NCBI GenBank assembly: GCA_004524725.1
Contig: SDNW01000004.1
Coordinates: 1-45,092, forward strand
Origin: Promethearchaeota archaeon
GTDB lineage: Archaea; Asgardarchaeota; Lokiarchaeia; Sigyniarchaeales; SOKP01
DNA length: 45,092 nt
Direction of reading: 5' to 3'
Part shown: positions 8,817 to 16,948 of the stretch, in pieces
How the letters are laid out: each line of letters begins with the position of its first letter
Position numbering within the stretch: the first letter of the stretch is position 1
Position numbers and translations under genes: made by a program
Notes under the pieces: model-generated
Told to the model about the DNA's origin: nothing
Database searches by the model: none
The model's input: the letters and a program-made list of their open reading frames with translations, nothing else

Positions 8817-9734
8817 TTATTTTTCCTCCATAGCAAATTTCTGGATCTTATTATACTCATCAGAATATTCTGGTTTATCTGTTTGATATCTGAATTCACC
8901 TATGACATACTTATTAAGTAATTGATCTTCAGTCATTAATTTTGCTTGGTTTCTTCTTATAGTATTTTGTTTAATCCAATCAATCATTTTCTGCCCTGTA
9001 TCCATTTTTTCTCCCTCTCCTTCTCTATTCTCTGCTCCTAGGCTGTCAAGATTTTTCCTGCCAAAATATGTGACACAAGGAGTTATTACCTCAATTACAG
9101 AGGTCCCCTTATGGTTCAATGCTTTTTTGAAGTATTTCATAAAGGTTCTAGGATGCGCCACAGTAGTCCTTGCTACGTATGTAGCTCCCGCTGCTACTGC
9201 TAATTCTACGCCATCACTTCTATTTTCAAACATCTTATATGGTGTTGTAGTACTTTGAGCTCCGAACAGAGTGGTCGGCGCTCCCTGTCCTCCCGTCATG
9301 GCATAAATACTATTATTAAAAATGAAAATAACGCAATCAAGGTTACGCCTACAAAGATGAATAAAATGATTTCCACCGATTCCTAAACAATCACCATCAC
9401 CTGAGAAAATGATTGGTTTCATATTTGGATTAGCCATTTTAATCCCTGTCGCTAAAGCTGGAGCCCTTCCGTGAAGCGCTAATATTTTTTGTGATTTTGT
9501 ATGAACAATAAGAAGCAGCTGACTATAACAACCTATGCCGATTATCGTTGGAAATAAATGAGGGTCTAGTTTCTCGTCTTCAAAAATCTTAGTGAAAAGA
9601 TGACCAATAATTCCATAACCACATCCAGAGCAGAATCTGGTTGCAAAATTTCCAAACATACTTCCGGCATAAGAAAAGGGAACATAAGGATGTTCAGGTT
9701 TCTCATTTGGTAACATACGTCCTATATCTGACAT
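8817..9734 (-). CDS. korB: 2-oxoacid:ferredoxin oxidoreductase, beta subunit (thiamine-PP binding, KorB)
   Basis: The 305-residue catalytic beta subunit. FCSGCGYGIIGH (near 34-45) is the iron-sulfur/TPP entry motif, and the thiamine diphosphate motif runs from GDGDCLGIGGNHF (near 111) to IFNNSIYAMTGGQGAPTT (near 138-155). TGGQ followed by PTT is characteristic of the 2-oxoglutarate-type enzymes. The start ATG overlaps the korA stop by one base (TAATG), a sign of translational coupling. With KorA, KorC and the ferredoxin KorD it makes the complete complex. In an anaerobic archaeon this gives succinyl-CoA for biosynthesis or reduced ferredoxin from amino acid breakdown. Confidence 0.95.
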   Translation of the reverse strand: MSDIGRMLPNEKPEHPYVPFSYAGSMFGNFATRFCSGCGYGIIGHLFTKIFEDEKLDPHLFPTIIGIGCYSQLLLIVHTKSQKILALHGRAPALATGIKMANPNMKPIIFSGDGDCLGIGGNHFIHLCRRNLDCVIFIFNNSIYAMTGGQGAPTTLFGAQSTTTPYKMFENRSDGVELAVAAGATYVARTTVAHPRTFMKYFKKALNHKGTSVIEVITPCVTYFGRKNLDSLGAENREGEGEKMDTGQKMIDWIKQNTIRRNQAKLMTEDQLLNKYVIGEFRYQTDKPEYSDEYNKIQKFAMEEK

Positions 9735-10909
9735 TACTTAGCCACCTCCTTTATAACTTTTAAAATATCGTCTGGATGATGAAACTCACATACTTTAGGT
9801 ATCTTTATGATAGGGATTTCCAGTTTTGTGACTCGTTCGACTTGTTCTGCAATATAACCAGTATAATTTAATTCTGGGACGATTATTGCTTTTGCATCCT
9901 TTACTACATCCATGACTTCTTCATCTGGGAATGGCCAAACAGTGACTAAACGAAAGATACCCACTTTGAAACCTTCCTTTCTAGCAATATCTACAGCGCG
10001 ATAACTTGCCCTAACGGGTAAACCATAAGCAATAATTATAATGTCAGCATCCTTTAGCTTATAAGATTCCGTTATACAAATCTTATCCTTATTTTTGTTA
10101 ATTTTATCCATAATTGCTTCCATAAACTGCATAGGTTTAGGGGTAGGGAGTCCTTCATAATTATGTGGTTGATGAAGTAATAAACCCGGACAATAATCAG
10201 TCCCCATTTGAGGAGGTTTAGGAATTACATATTTGCCCGTATTATCGTCTTTATAAGTGAATTTTTTAATATATTCATCTGGGGGTGGCAATTCTCTCTG
10301 AATGACTCTATCTAAAATTTTTTCTTTAGGAGGTATAGTAACGACTTCATGTAGATGACCTAAGTAAGCATCTGAAAGAATAAATACGGGACATCTGTAC
10401 AATTCGGCAAAATTAAATGCTGTAATTGTTAGATCAAAAAGTTCCTGGCAAGACATAGGTGCCAATGCTATAACTTGAAATTCTCCATTACCAGAAAATC
10501 TTACTAATCCAATATCATTATGATGCGGTTCTGTGACAAATCCAGTTCCGGGGCCATTTCTCTGGACATCACAAAATACAAACGGAACTTCTAAATTTGC
10601 TGCCATCGAAATAGTCTCCACCATTAACGAAAGACCTGGCCCAGAAGTTGCAGTCATGGATTTAGCACCCACCAAAGAAGCTCCTATTACCGAATTTATT
10701 GATGCAAGCTCATCTTCCATTTGCATACAAACACCCCCTACTTGAGGCATTCTCACTGCTAAATGCTCAATAACCTCTGTACTAGGAGTTATCGGATATC
10801 CTCCAAAATAATTCAACCCTGCCGATAATGCTCCTTCTGACATTGCAACATTACCCATCATTAAATGCTTACCTGGGGATAAAAACCTTTTTGAATTTAT
10901 TTTACTCAT
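9734..10909 (-). CDS. korA: 2-oxoacid:ferredoxin oxidoreductase, alpha subunit (KorA)
   Basis: The 391-residue alpha subunit. It holds GLNYFGGYPITPSTEV (31-46), the pyrimidine-binding signature of KorA/PorA proteins, and SMTATSGPGLSLMVE near 83-97, the conserved loop next to the active site. The C-terminal third (from about residue 265) is the transketolase C-terminal-like domain, with DADIIIIAYG and the VWPFPDEEV block. It lies 13 bases after korD and shares one base with korB. The length and subunit split (separate alpha, beta, gamma, delta) are those of archaeal KorABCD. Specificity for 2-oxoglutarate is probable from order and motifs but unproven. Confidence 0.95.
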   Translation of the reverse strand: MSKINSKRFLSPGKHLMMGNVAMSEGALSAGLNYFGGYPITPSTEVIEHLAVRMPQVGGVCMQMEDELASINSVIGASLVGAKSMTATSGPGLSLMVETISMAANLEVPFVFCDVQRNGPGTGFVTEPHHNDIGLVRFSGNGEFQVIALAPMSCQELFDLTITAFNFAELYRCPVFILSDAYLGHLHEVVTIPPKEKILDRVIQRELPPPDEYIKKFTYKDDNTGKYVIPKPPQMGTDYCPGLLLHQPHNYEGLPTPKPMQFMEAIMDKINKNKDKICITESYKLKDADIIIIAYGLPVRASYRAVDIARKEGFKVGIFRLVTVWPFPDEEVMDVVKDAKAIIVPELNYTGYIAEQVERVTKLEIPIIKIPKVCEFHHPDDILKVIKEVAK

Positions 10910-10922
10910 GTTTTACACCTCA

Positions 10923-11207
10923 TTAAGTTATAGCTTTTTCAGTTGATTGTTCTTTCTCATTTATAATATATATACACCATTCAGGGCATGCAAATTCACA
11001 CCTTCTACAAGCAGTACAATATTTTTCCTTTCCCTTTTTAATCTGGGGAAGATATGCTACTCTCATATTTAACTCATCACCTGGTTCTAAGATACCTGTG
11101 GGACATACAGCAATACAATTATAGCACTGATCTCCACCACATCTGTTTTTATTGAGAAATAATGAGAATTTTTTTTCTTTATTTTCAATTAGTTTTGGAA
11201 TTTTAAT
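10923..11207 (-). CDS. korD: 2-oxoacid:ferredoxin oxidoreductase, delta subunit (2x[4Fe-4S] ferredoxin, KorD); start codon unclear
   Basis: This short gene codes for a two-cluster ferredoxin. Translation on the minus strand gives RCGGDQCYNCIAVCPTGILE and, 20 residues on, YCTACRRCEFACPEWCIYI, two cysteine sets for [4Fe-4S] clusters, then a stop at 10923-10925. It heads the korDABC operon, 13 bases before korA. The frame stays open upstream to 11213, where it meets a TGA, and contains no ATG, GTG or TTG before the first cluster. The likeliest start is ATT at 11207, preceded by GAG about 6 bases upstream; a sequencing indel or other unusual start is possible. The 94-residue size fits KorD. The protein carries electrons out of the Kor active site. 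Confidence 0.8.
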   Translation of the reverse strand: MKIPKLIENKEKKFSLFLNKNRCGGDQCYNCIAVCPTGILEPGDELNMRVAYLPQIKKGKEKYCTACRRCEFACPEWCIYIINEKEQSTEKAIT

Positions 11208-11349
11208 ATCAACTCAAATGATTTTATCAAATTGAAAAAATATATCTACAATAATAAATTTCCATCTAAATCAAAATAAGTATTTCCTATACAAGTATTA
11301 ATTTGAATAAAATATAACCTTTTTTTTTAGTTAAACAAATATACTAATC

Positions 11350-12093
11350 ATGACGAAATTAATTTTTTTAGGTTGCCTTTCAAGATCTAAGTATGGAGAA
11401 ACTTGCGATAATGCAATCAAAATCATTAAATTTCTCGATGAAGATTACCAGACACTGGATAATCCTCTTTGTTGTGGTGCTTTAGCCCATCAAATTGCCC
11501 CCAAAGAAGAGATAATAGACTATGTCAAATTGGTAAACAATTGGTTAAAAAAAAATAATGTAACTCATTTAGTAACTATATGTGCTGGTTGTTACAATTA
11601 TCTTACACGATATTACCCAGAATATTTAGGAAAAGAGTTTAAAGTAGATGTAATGCATTTACTACAGTTGCTGAATAAGCCTGAAAATTTAGAAAAGTTA
11701 AACTTAAAATATGACGGTAAAAAGTTAAAAATATATTATCATGATGCCTGCCATTTGAGAAACGCAAAACCTCCAATTATAGAAGAACCAAGAGAAATTA
11801 TTAATTCAATTGAAGGAAATATTGTATTTGGAGAAATGGAAAATAATAGATTAAATTCATTGTGTTGTGGGGCTGGAGGGGGAGTATATTCAACTTATAA
11901 GGAAAATAGTGACTTTAGTTCTAAATTAATTTTTAATCAAATGAGAATGTCTAAAGCATTATTAACAGCTTGTCCATTTTGTTATACCTCATTTATCAGA
12001 ATCAAGACAGAGAATAATATTAAAACGCCCGTAATTAAATTTGAAGATTTTATAGTAAAGTTAATGGAAGGAGTTGACCCAATAAATGTCTGA
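11350..12093 (+). CDS. LutA/HdrB-like protein with two CCG (cysteine-rich) domains
   Basis: A 247-residue protein with two copies of the cysteine-rich CCG domain found in HdrB, GlcF and LutA. The first has FLGCLSRSKYG near the N-terminus, LCCGALAHQ near 39-47 and TICAGCYNYL near 75-84. The second has YYHDACHLRN near 136-145, SLCCGAGGGVY near 175-185 and TACPFCYTSF near 211-220. In HdrB such sets bind non-cubane [4Fe-4S] clusters. The length equals stand-alone LutA. The next gene, a LutB homolog, starts inside its last codons (8-base overlap), so the two work as a pair. The role is electron transfer linked to oxidation of lactate, glycolate or another 2-hydroxyacid, or to a disulfide; no dehydrogenase gene is adjacent. 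Confidence 0.88.
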   Translation: MTKLIFLGCLSRSKYGETCDNAIKIIKFLDEDYQTLDNPLCCGALAHQIAPKEEIIDYVKLVNNWLKKNNVTHLVTICAGCYNYLTRYYPEYLGKEFKVDVMHLLQLLNKPENLEKLNLKYDGKKLKIYYHDACHLRNAKPPIIEEPREIINSIEGNIVFGEMENNRLNSLCCGAGGGVYSTYKENSDFSSKLIFNQMRMSKALLTACPFCYTSFIRIKTENNIKTPVIKFEDFIVKLMEGVDPINV

Positions 12094-13390
12094 AAAAGGA
12101 TTAGAATTATATAATAGGATTAAAGATAAATTAGATGAATTACAGAGTGAGGATTCTGCTTATGCGCAATTTAATGAAATCTGGAAATTAGCTTGTTCTG
12201 CTAAATACAAATCATATGATTTAAGACATTTTTATGAAGATACAAGTAGGGAATTTGTAGATGAACATCGAGAAAATTTGATAAAAATGAAAGAGGATTT
12301 CATTAATAATATAGATGAATATGTAGAAAAATGCCTTCGTGTAATGGAAAAAACCAATCATTTTAAAGTGTATTATGCGAAAAACAACGATGAAGCTCAA
12401 AAAATCTTTATGGAAGAGTTAGGGGATAATAAAGTTATATACAAATCTAAGTCTTTAGAAGCAAAAGATGCAGGAATCATAGATACTCTAAAAAAGAATA
12501 ATATTGTTATTAAGGAAACTGATTTAGGAGATGTCCTCTGTCAATTATTAGAATATGATTATCCAAGTTTCACTTTAGGTCCTGGAATCCAATTTACAAC
12601 TAATGAAATTATCGCTAAGATAAAAGAAAAGTATAATGTTGAAATCGAACCCGAAGCTGAAGCGATTGTTGATTATTATAGAAAAACTTATCGTAAAGAA
12701 TTACTTAATGATATAAAAGTATCATTAACTTCTGCAAATGCTATATCAGCTCACGATGGGTCAATAGTTTTGGTAGAAAATGAAGGAAACATTAGTATAA
12801 TTACGAGAGCAACTGAAAAACATATAATTGTAGCCGGTATTCAAAGAATTGTTCCCAATGTCTTTGATGCTCTGCTTTGTGCAAAAATACAAGAAAGAAT
12901 CATAAATGTTGATGGGGCTTATATTAGTCTTATTTCTGCCCCATCCAATACTTCTGATGTTCAAGGTCATCGAGTATTTGGAATGTATGGAGCCAAAGAA
13001 GTAATTGTAATTCTTGTTGATGATTGGCGTATGAAAGCCGTCAAAGAAGACCTTTTTTATAAGGATATGCTGAAATGTATTGGATGTAAAAGTTGTGATC
13101 TTGTATGTACTGCCTCGAGAGCATTTGGAAATATTTATGCATCAAAATATGGTATTGGTGGTATCAATATTGTGCGTGATTATATTCATAATGGAATAGA
13201 AGCAGCAGTTGCAGATGGTTTATTTCTTTGTACTGGATGTGAAAATTGTACGAATTGGTGTCCTACGGGTGTTGATTTAGCTGAGATGATAAGACAATTA
13301 AAGAGAATAGCAACCGAAAACCATTTGTGTCCACCTTCTTTAGAGCAGTATAAGGATAAAATAATTAATGAGAAGAATCCGTTTAAGTAA
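12086..13390 (+). CDS. LutB-like LUD-domain iron-sulfur protein
   Basis: A 434-residue LutB-type protein. The LUD domain spans about residues 75-315, with SLTSANAISAHDGSIVLVEN and GNISIITRATEKHIIVAGIQ as its core, matching the LutB family. The C-terminal part is a two-cluster ferredoxin: MLKCIGCKSCDLVC near 330-343 and LCTGCENCTNWCPTG near 391-405. It overlaps the LutA-like gene by 8 bases. In bacteria LutABC oxidises L-lactate; there is no LutC here, and many archaea use LutAB-like pairs in complexes with D-lactate dehydrogenase or Hdr-like proteins. Its partner dehydrogenase is probably encoded elsewhere. No signal peptide is present, so it acts in the cytosol. Confidence 0.9.
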   Translation: MSEKGLELYNRIKDKLDELQSEDSAYAQFNEIWKLACSAKYKSYDLRHFYEDTSREFVDEHRENLIKMKEDFINNIDEYVEKCLRVMEKTNHFKVYYAKNNDEAQKIFMEELGDNKVIYKSKSLEAKDAGIIDTLKKNNIVIKETDLGDVLCQLLEYDYPSFTLGPGIQFTTNEIIAKIKEKYNVEIEPEAEAIVDYYRKTYRKELLNDIKVSLTSANAISAHDGSIVLVENEGNISIITRATEKHIIVAGIQRIVPNVFDALLCAKIQERIINVDGAYISLISAPSNTSDVQGHRVFGMYGAKEVIVILVDDWRMKAVKEDLFYKDMLKCIGCKSCDLVCTASRAFGNIYASKYGIGGINIVRDYIHNGIEAAVADGLFLCTGCENCTNWCPTGVDLAEMIRQLKRIATENHLCPPSLEQYKDKIINEKNPFK

Positions 13391-13402
13391 AAATCCTAAA
13401 AT

Positions 13403-14587
13403 TTAAGAACGAAATATCTGGAATGGAGCTGCCGTGCATCTCCATATAGCTATATCTTCAAAACCAAGTATTTCTGCCTTGGTTTTTCCTCCATTACATG
13501 TTTCCTTGAGCTTTCGCCATAATGTATCAGCAATAACCTTAATGTCTTTATTTTCAGTAATAATTTTACTCGCATCTACATCAATATTGCTTGCCATCCA
13601 ATCACATGTTTTTGGATTGCCGCAAATTTTAATTACTGGAGTTACGGGATTACCACATGGACTACCACGACCAGTGGTCATGATTATGGCTTGAGCACCT
13701 GCAGCAGCCAAGCCAGTCATAGATTCAACGTCCAAACCAGGTTCTATCATCAACCATAATCCTTTTCCTTTAGGGGCTTCAGAATATTTTAAAACTCCCA
13801 TGATAGGAGCTTTTCCTGCTTTAGCAATTGTCCCTAAAGATTTTTCTTCAATTGTAGTTAATCCGCCCTCAATATTTCCCGGGGTTGGTTGTATTCCTCT
13901 AAAATCTATTCCAGTTTTCATTGTATTTTCTAAGAAATTATTTAGTGTTAAATGTATTTTATCAGCGACTTTCTTATTTGTAGCTCTCTGTATCAATAAG
14001 TGCTCAGTTCCAATCCACTCGGTGAATTCAGGTAGTATTGAAGTCCCTCCTAATTCGATGATTTTATCTGAAATTATTCCCACTGTAGGATTTGCTGTAA
14101 TTCCAGAAATTGAATCAGAGCCTCCGCATTCTAATCCCAATATTAAATTTGAAAAATCAAACGGTTCTTGCTGTAGTTCTTTAGCCTCATTAGCCAACAT
14201 TTTTCCTATTTTTATTCCCTTTTCCACTGCGGCTTTGGAACCTCCTTTAACGTCCTGCATATTAAAAAATTCAACTGGTTTTTTCGCTCTTTTAATATTA
14301 TTAGCGATTAGTTTACTAGTTAAGTTCTCGCAGCCTAAACCTACGACTATGACACCATAAATATTTGGATTACTGCCTAACCCTACCAATGTCCTCAGAG
14401 TATAAGAAAAATCCGGTCCAAATTGACCGCAACCTAGGGGATGAGTTATAGCAACACTATTTTCAATTTCTTTTGCAATCTGTTCGGCGATATGGTTAAC
14501 ACAAACTACAGATGAGATAATTGCGATTTTGTTTCTAATACCTACTTTACCTTTTGCTCTTTGATAACCTAAAAATTCCTCGCTCAT
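13403..14587 (-). CDS. UxaA-family lyase large subunit (altronate/galactarate dehydratase or sulfolactate sulfo-lyase SuyB-like)
   Basis: A 394-residue member of the UxaA/GarD family. It begins with LGYQRAKGKVGIRNKIAI, which matches the GY-R-dGr-GvRN start of these enzymes, and has THPLGCGQ near 49-56, VVGLGCENL near 82-90, LGLECGGSDSISGITANP near 148-165 and TTGRGSPCGNPVTPVIKI near 302-319. The conserved cysteines probably hold a metal or iron-sulfur site. The 95-residue SAF-domain protein, encoded directly upstream with a 4-base overlap, is the matching small subunit. The split form is found in two-subunit altronate or galactarate dehydratases and in SuyAB, which releases sulfite from sulfolactate. 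I cannot decide the substrate from sequence. Confidence 0.88.
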   Translation of the reverse strand: MSEEFLGYQRAKGKVGIRNKIAIISSVVCVNHIAEQIAKEIENSVAITHPLGCGQFGPDFSYTLRTLVGLGSNPNIYGVIVVGLGCENLTSKLIANNIKRAKKPVEFFNMQDVKGGSKAAVEKGIKIGKMLANEAKELQQEPFDFSNLILGLECGGSDSISGITANPTVGIISDKIIELGGTSILPEFTEWIGTEHLLIQRATNKKVADKIHLTLNNFLENTMKTGIDFRGIQPTPGNIEGGLTTIEEKSLGTIAKAGKAPIMGVLKYSEAPKGKGLWLMIEPGLDVESMTGLAAAGAQAIIMTTGRGSPCGNPVTPVIKICGNPKTCDWMASNIDVDASKIITENKDIKVIADTLWRKLKETCNGGKTKAEILGFEDIAIWRCTAAPFQIFRS

Positions 14588-14871
14588 TTATCAATTACCT
14601 CAAGATAGTGGCTTCTAATATTATGTGTGTGAATCCAATCCCCCATTTTAATATCTTTTGTAGCAATTCCAATTATCTCTCCATACTTTTTTATTATATC
14701 TCCTTCATGTATATCCTTTACAGCAAACTTATGTCCCATTGGAATTTCTTGGTTTATCGTTATAATTTTATCGTTTATATTGATTTCTTGTTCTTTTGAG
14801 ATATTTTCAAGTGCGGTTGCACAGTTATCTTTTGGGCTCATTAGTATGAATCCTTCGTTTTTTATCCCCAT
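14584..14871 (-). CDS. SAF-domain small subunit of UxaA-family lyase (SuyA/UxaA N-terminal-like)
   Basis: A 95-residue protein made of a single SAF domain, as found at the N-terminus of altronate dehydratase and in SuyA. The core is NVAT-like in position, with NCATALENI, ITINQEIPMGHKFAVKDIHEGD and KKYGEIIGIATKDIKMGDWIHTHN spread over residues 17-83; HTHNIRS is the family's typical end of the SAF domain. It overlaps the large-subunit gene by 4 bases (ATGA-type overlap), so the two are translationally coupled. It transcribes away from hisS, with 180 bases of AT-rich intergenic DNA holding both promoters. Confidence 0.88.
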   Translation of the reverse strand: MGIKNEGFILMSPKDNCATALENISKEQEININDKIITINQEIPMGHKFAVKDIHEGDIIKKYGEIIGIATKDIKMGDWIHTHNIRSHYLEVIDK

Positions 14872-15012
14872 TTTAACTCATTTAAATCTTTGTTTTCAAA
14901 AATAATAATGAGTTTATTATTAATAATCATAGCATAATTTGAAATTCTCTAAGTAAATCATTAACATAAATCAATAACAAAATAGAAAACAATATTTGGA
15001 TGAATTCTTTTA

Positions 15013-15024
15013 CATATATAATTA
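15013..15024 (+). promoter_or_regulatory. Candidate TATA box of hisS
   Basis: CATATATAATTA lies about 28-39 bases before the hisS ATG. This places a start site near 15043-15047 and gives a very short leader or none, usual for archaeal promoters. Based on sequence only. Confidence 0.45.
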
Positions 15025-15051
15025 GATTATACTTTTGAGCTTAGTGATTAT

Positions 15052-16398
15052 ATGCCAAAATTTTCGAAAGATCCCTTGAGAGGAATGGAAGATTTTTATC
15101 CCGAAGATTTACGGGAAATGAATTGGATCATTGACAATATTCGAGACATAGCAGAAGTTTATGGGTATGAGGCGTTTGAAAGCCCACAATTGGAACCGAT
15201 TGAGATTTTTGCTGCAAAATCATCAGATGAGCTCGTAAATGAGCAGTCATTTATTGTAGAAAAAAAGGAAGGAGAGCGACTCATCCTTATACCCGAACTC
15301 ACACCAAGCTTAGCCAGGATGATTGCAAAAAAAAACCAAGAATTAAAAAAACCAATACGCTGGTATTCCGTTCCCATTTGTTTCCGATATGAACGCCCTC
15401 AAAGAGGTCGTCGTAGACAGTTTAAACAAATCAATTTTGACATTTTAGGGGAAGATAGTCTATATGGAGATTTAGAGATCTTTAACATTGTTGTTGACAT
15501 CTTTACTAAATTTGGAGCAACAGCAAAACAGTTTCAAATCTATTATAATAATCGGCGATTTATCGATGCTGTTTGTCAAATGATTTTAAAAGTTCAACAG
15601 AATAAGTTAGCTTTGATTTATAAAGCGCTCGATAAAGCAGAAAAAATGGATGAGAATGAATATGAAGATTATATTTCAGAACTCTTCCAAGATAATTCGA
15701 TTATTCAAGGAATATTAAGATTAAAGAAATCCGATTCAATCGAAGATTTATTAAAGAATTTTGACAATATACCTGATAATTTTTATAATTCTGAGGGTTA
15801 TAAAGAACTGAAAGAATTTGAAAGGCTCTTAGAAGAAGCAAATCTTTCAGAATTCTGTACATTTTCCTCTGGTGTTGTTAGAGGTCTTGATTATTATACC
15901 GGAATCGTTTATGAAGTGTATGATACTGGTACAGAAAACACGAGAAGTATTTTTGGAGGAGGAAGATATGATGATTTACTCTCACTTTTTTCCGATGAAC
16001 AGATCTCCGGAACGGGATTTGGTTTAGGATTGGTGATGTTTTCTCTGTTCTTAGAAACATATAAATTAATCCCCCAAGAAATTCGAGAGAGAGATTATTC
16101 AGATACAATCTATATTGCTGGAATAAAAGAGAATGTAAGTGCTTACACACTTCAATTAGCTCAAAAAATACGTGCGGAAGATTTTCCATGCATCATTGAT
16201 TATCGATTTAGTAATTTAAAGAACCAGCTTAGTAAAGCTAACGAACTTGGTAATATAATTACATTGATTATCGGTCCTAATGAAATGAAAGAAAAAAAAG
16301 TAACAATACGAAATATGATCAGTGAAGAACAGATCACAGTTGATAAAGAACACATAATTGATGAAATCTATAAAATTATCGATGAGTATGGAAATTGA
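15052..16398 (+). CDS. hisS: Histidyl-tRNA synthetase
   Basis: A 448-residue class II aminoacyl-tRNA synthetase that charges tRNA-His with histidine. Motif 2 is CFRYERPQRGRRRQFKQIN (near 110-128); the histidine-specific loop is VRGLDYYTGIVYEVY (near 279-293); motif 3 lies in FGGGRYDDLL (near 301) and SGTGFGLGLVMF (near 318). The C-terminal anticodon-binding domain begins near residue 350 and is shorter than in some bacterial enzymes but complete. The start ATG fits the family's N-terminus (PRGMxD-like: PLRGMEDFYPED). It reads into the polyferredoxin and pyrF genes downstream with 46-base and 75-base gaps. Confidence 0.97.
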   Translation: MPKFSKDPLRGMEDFYPEDLREMNWIIDNIRDIAEVYGYEAFESPQLEPIEIFAAKSSDELVNEQSFIVEKKEGERLILIPELTPSLARMIAKKNQELKKPIRWYSVPICFRYERPQRGRRRQFKQINFDILGEDSLYGDLEIFNIVVDIFTKFGATAKQFQIYYNNRRFIDAVCQMILKVQQNKLALIYKALDKAEKMDENEYEDYISELFQDNSIIQGILRLKKSDSIEDLLKNFDNIPDNFYNSEGYKELKEFERLLEEANLSEFCTFSSGVVRGLDYYTGIVYEVYDTGTENTRSIFGGGRYDDLLSLFSDEQISGTGFGLGLVMFSLFLETYKLIPQEIRERDYSDTIYIAGIKENVSAYTLQLAQKIRAEDFPCIIDYRFSNLKNQLSKANELGNIITLIIGPNEMKEKKVTIRNMISEEQITVDKEHIIDEIYKIIDEYGN

Positions 16399-16444
16399 AT
16401 GCTTAAGTCCTAATTTATTGACCTATCATCGAGGAGCTTAACAG

Positions 16445-16873
16445 ATGTCCAAAAATTATGAAGAAAAATTATTTCCAATCAGCATTAATCCGAATTTCTG
16501 TATTCGATGTGAAAAATGTTCTTACTCGTGCCCATCTAAAGCGATTTTCTTTCGAGACACCCTCCGTTATGTAGATTATGATAAATGTAAAGGATGCTTA
16601 AAATGTGTTGAGGTTTGTGAACATGGAGCGATTGAAGTTATTTCTATTGAAGAAGGGACCCTAAAAGGATTTACTATTGATCCAGAAAAATGTACCCTTT
16701 GTAAAGCGTGTTTGAAAGAGAAATTTTGTTTTCTTCAGCTTTTTAAAATCGAAGAAGATAGGGATGGAAAAGAATATATCTCGTTTCGAAAGGATAGTCT
16801 TTCTGAATGCTTTAAATGTTTGAAGTGTTTTAAATCCTGCCCTACAAATGCTATTATCCCTGAAATAGAATAA
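16445..16873 (+). CDS. Four-cluster polyferredoxin
   Basis: A 142-residue protein almost entirely made of iron-sulfur modules: C19-C22-C25-C29, C48-C51-C54-C58, C83-C86-C89-C95 and C122-C125-C128-C132. Three sets end in CP or CE as in bacterial-type [4Fe-4S] ferredoxins; the third has a longer last spacer and no proline. It has no signal peptide or membrane segment, so it is a cytosolic electron carrier. GAGGAG lies 6 bases before the ATG, a strong ribosome site. Its position between hisS and pyrF gives no direct clue to partners; Kor, HdrA-MvhD and the LutAB-like proteins in this window are possible ones. Confidence 0.9.
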   Translation: MSKNYEEKLFPISINPNFCIRCEKCSYSCPSKAIFFRDTLRYVDYDKCKGCLKCVEVCEHGAIEVISIEEGTLKGFTIDPEKCTLCKACLKEKFCFLQLFKIEEDRDGKEYISFRKDSLSECFKCLKCFKSCPTNAIIPEIE

Positions 16874-16918
16874 TATTTCATGTAAATGGTAATAATTATT
16901 ATACACGGAATTAATTAT

Positions 16919-16927
16919 TTTATAATA
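16919..16927 (+). promoter_or_regulatory. Candidate TATA box of pyrF
   Basis: TTTATAATA lies 22-30 bases before the ATG at 16949. This spacing would give a leaderless transcript starting at that ATG, and it argues against the earlier in-frame ATG at 16886, which sits upstream of this element. Confidence 0.4.
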
Positions 16928-16948
16928 AAAATAGATATTTTTTTTACT

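Noticed and set aside
11207-11270. Sec codon at the TGA (11214-11216) upstream of korD
   Set aside because: The sequence before it has no ferredoxin homology and soon meets another stop; KorD needs no residue there.
13434-14360. Antisense open frames opposite the UxaA-type gene
   Set aside because: They mirror the real gene's codon pattern, show no homology and have no ribosome sites.
16886-16948. N-terminal extension of pyrF
   Set aside because: The extra 21 residues are of intergenic composition, cover a TATA-like element and precede the family's normal start.
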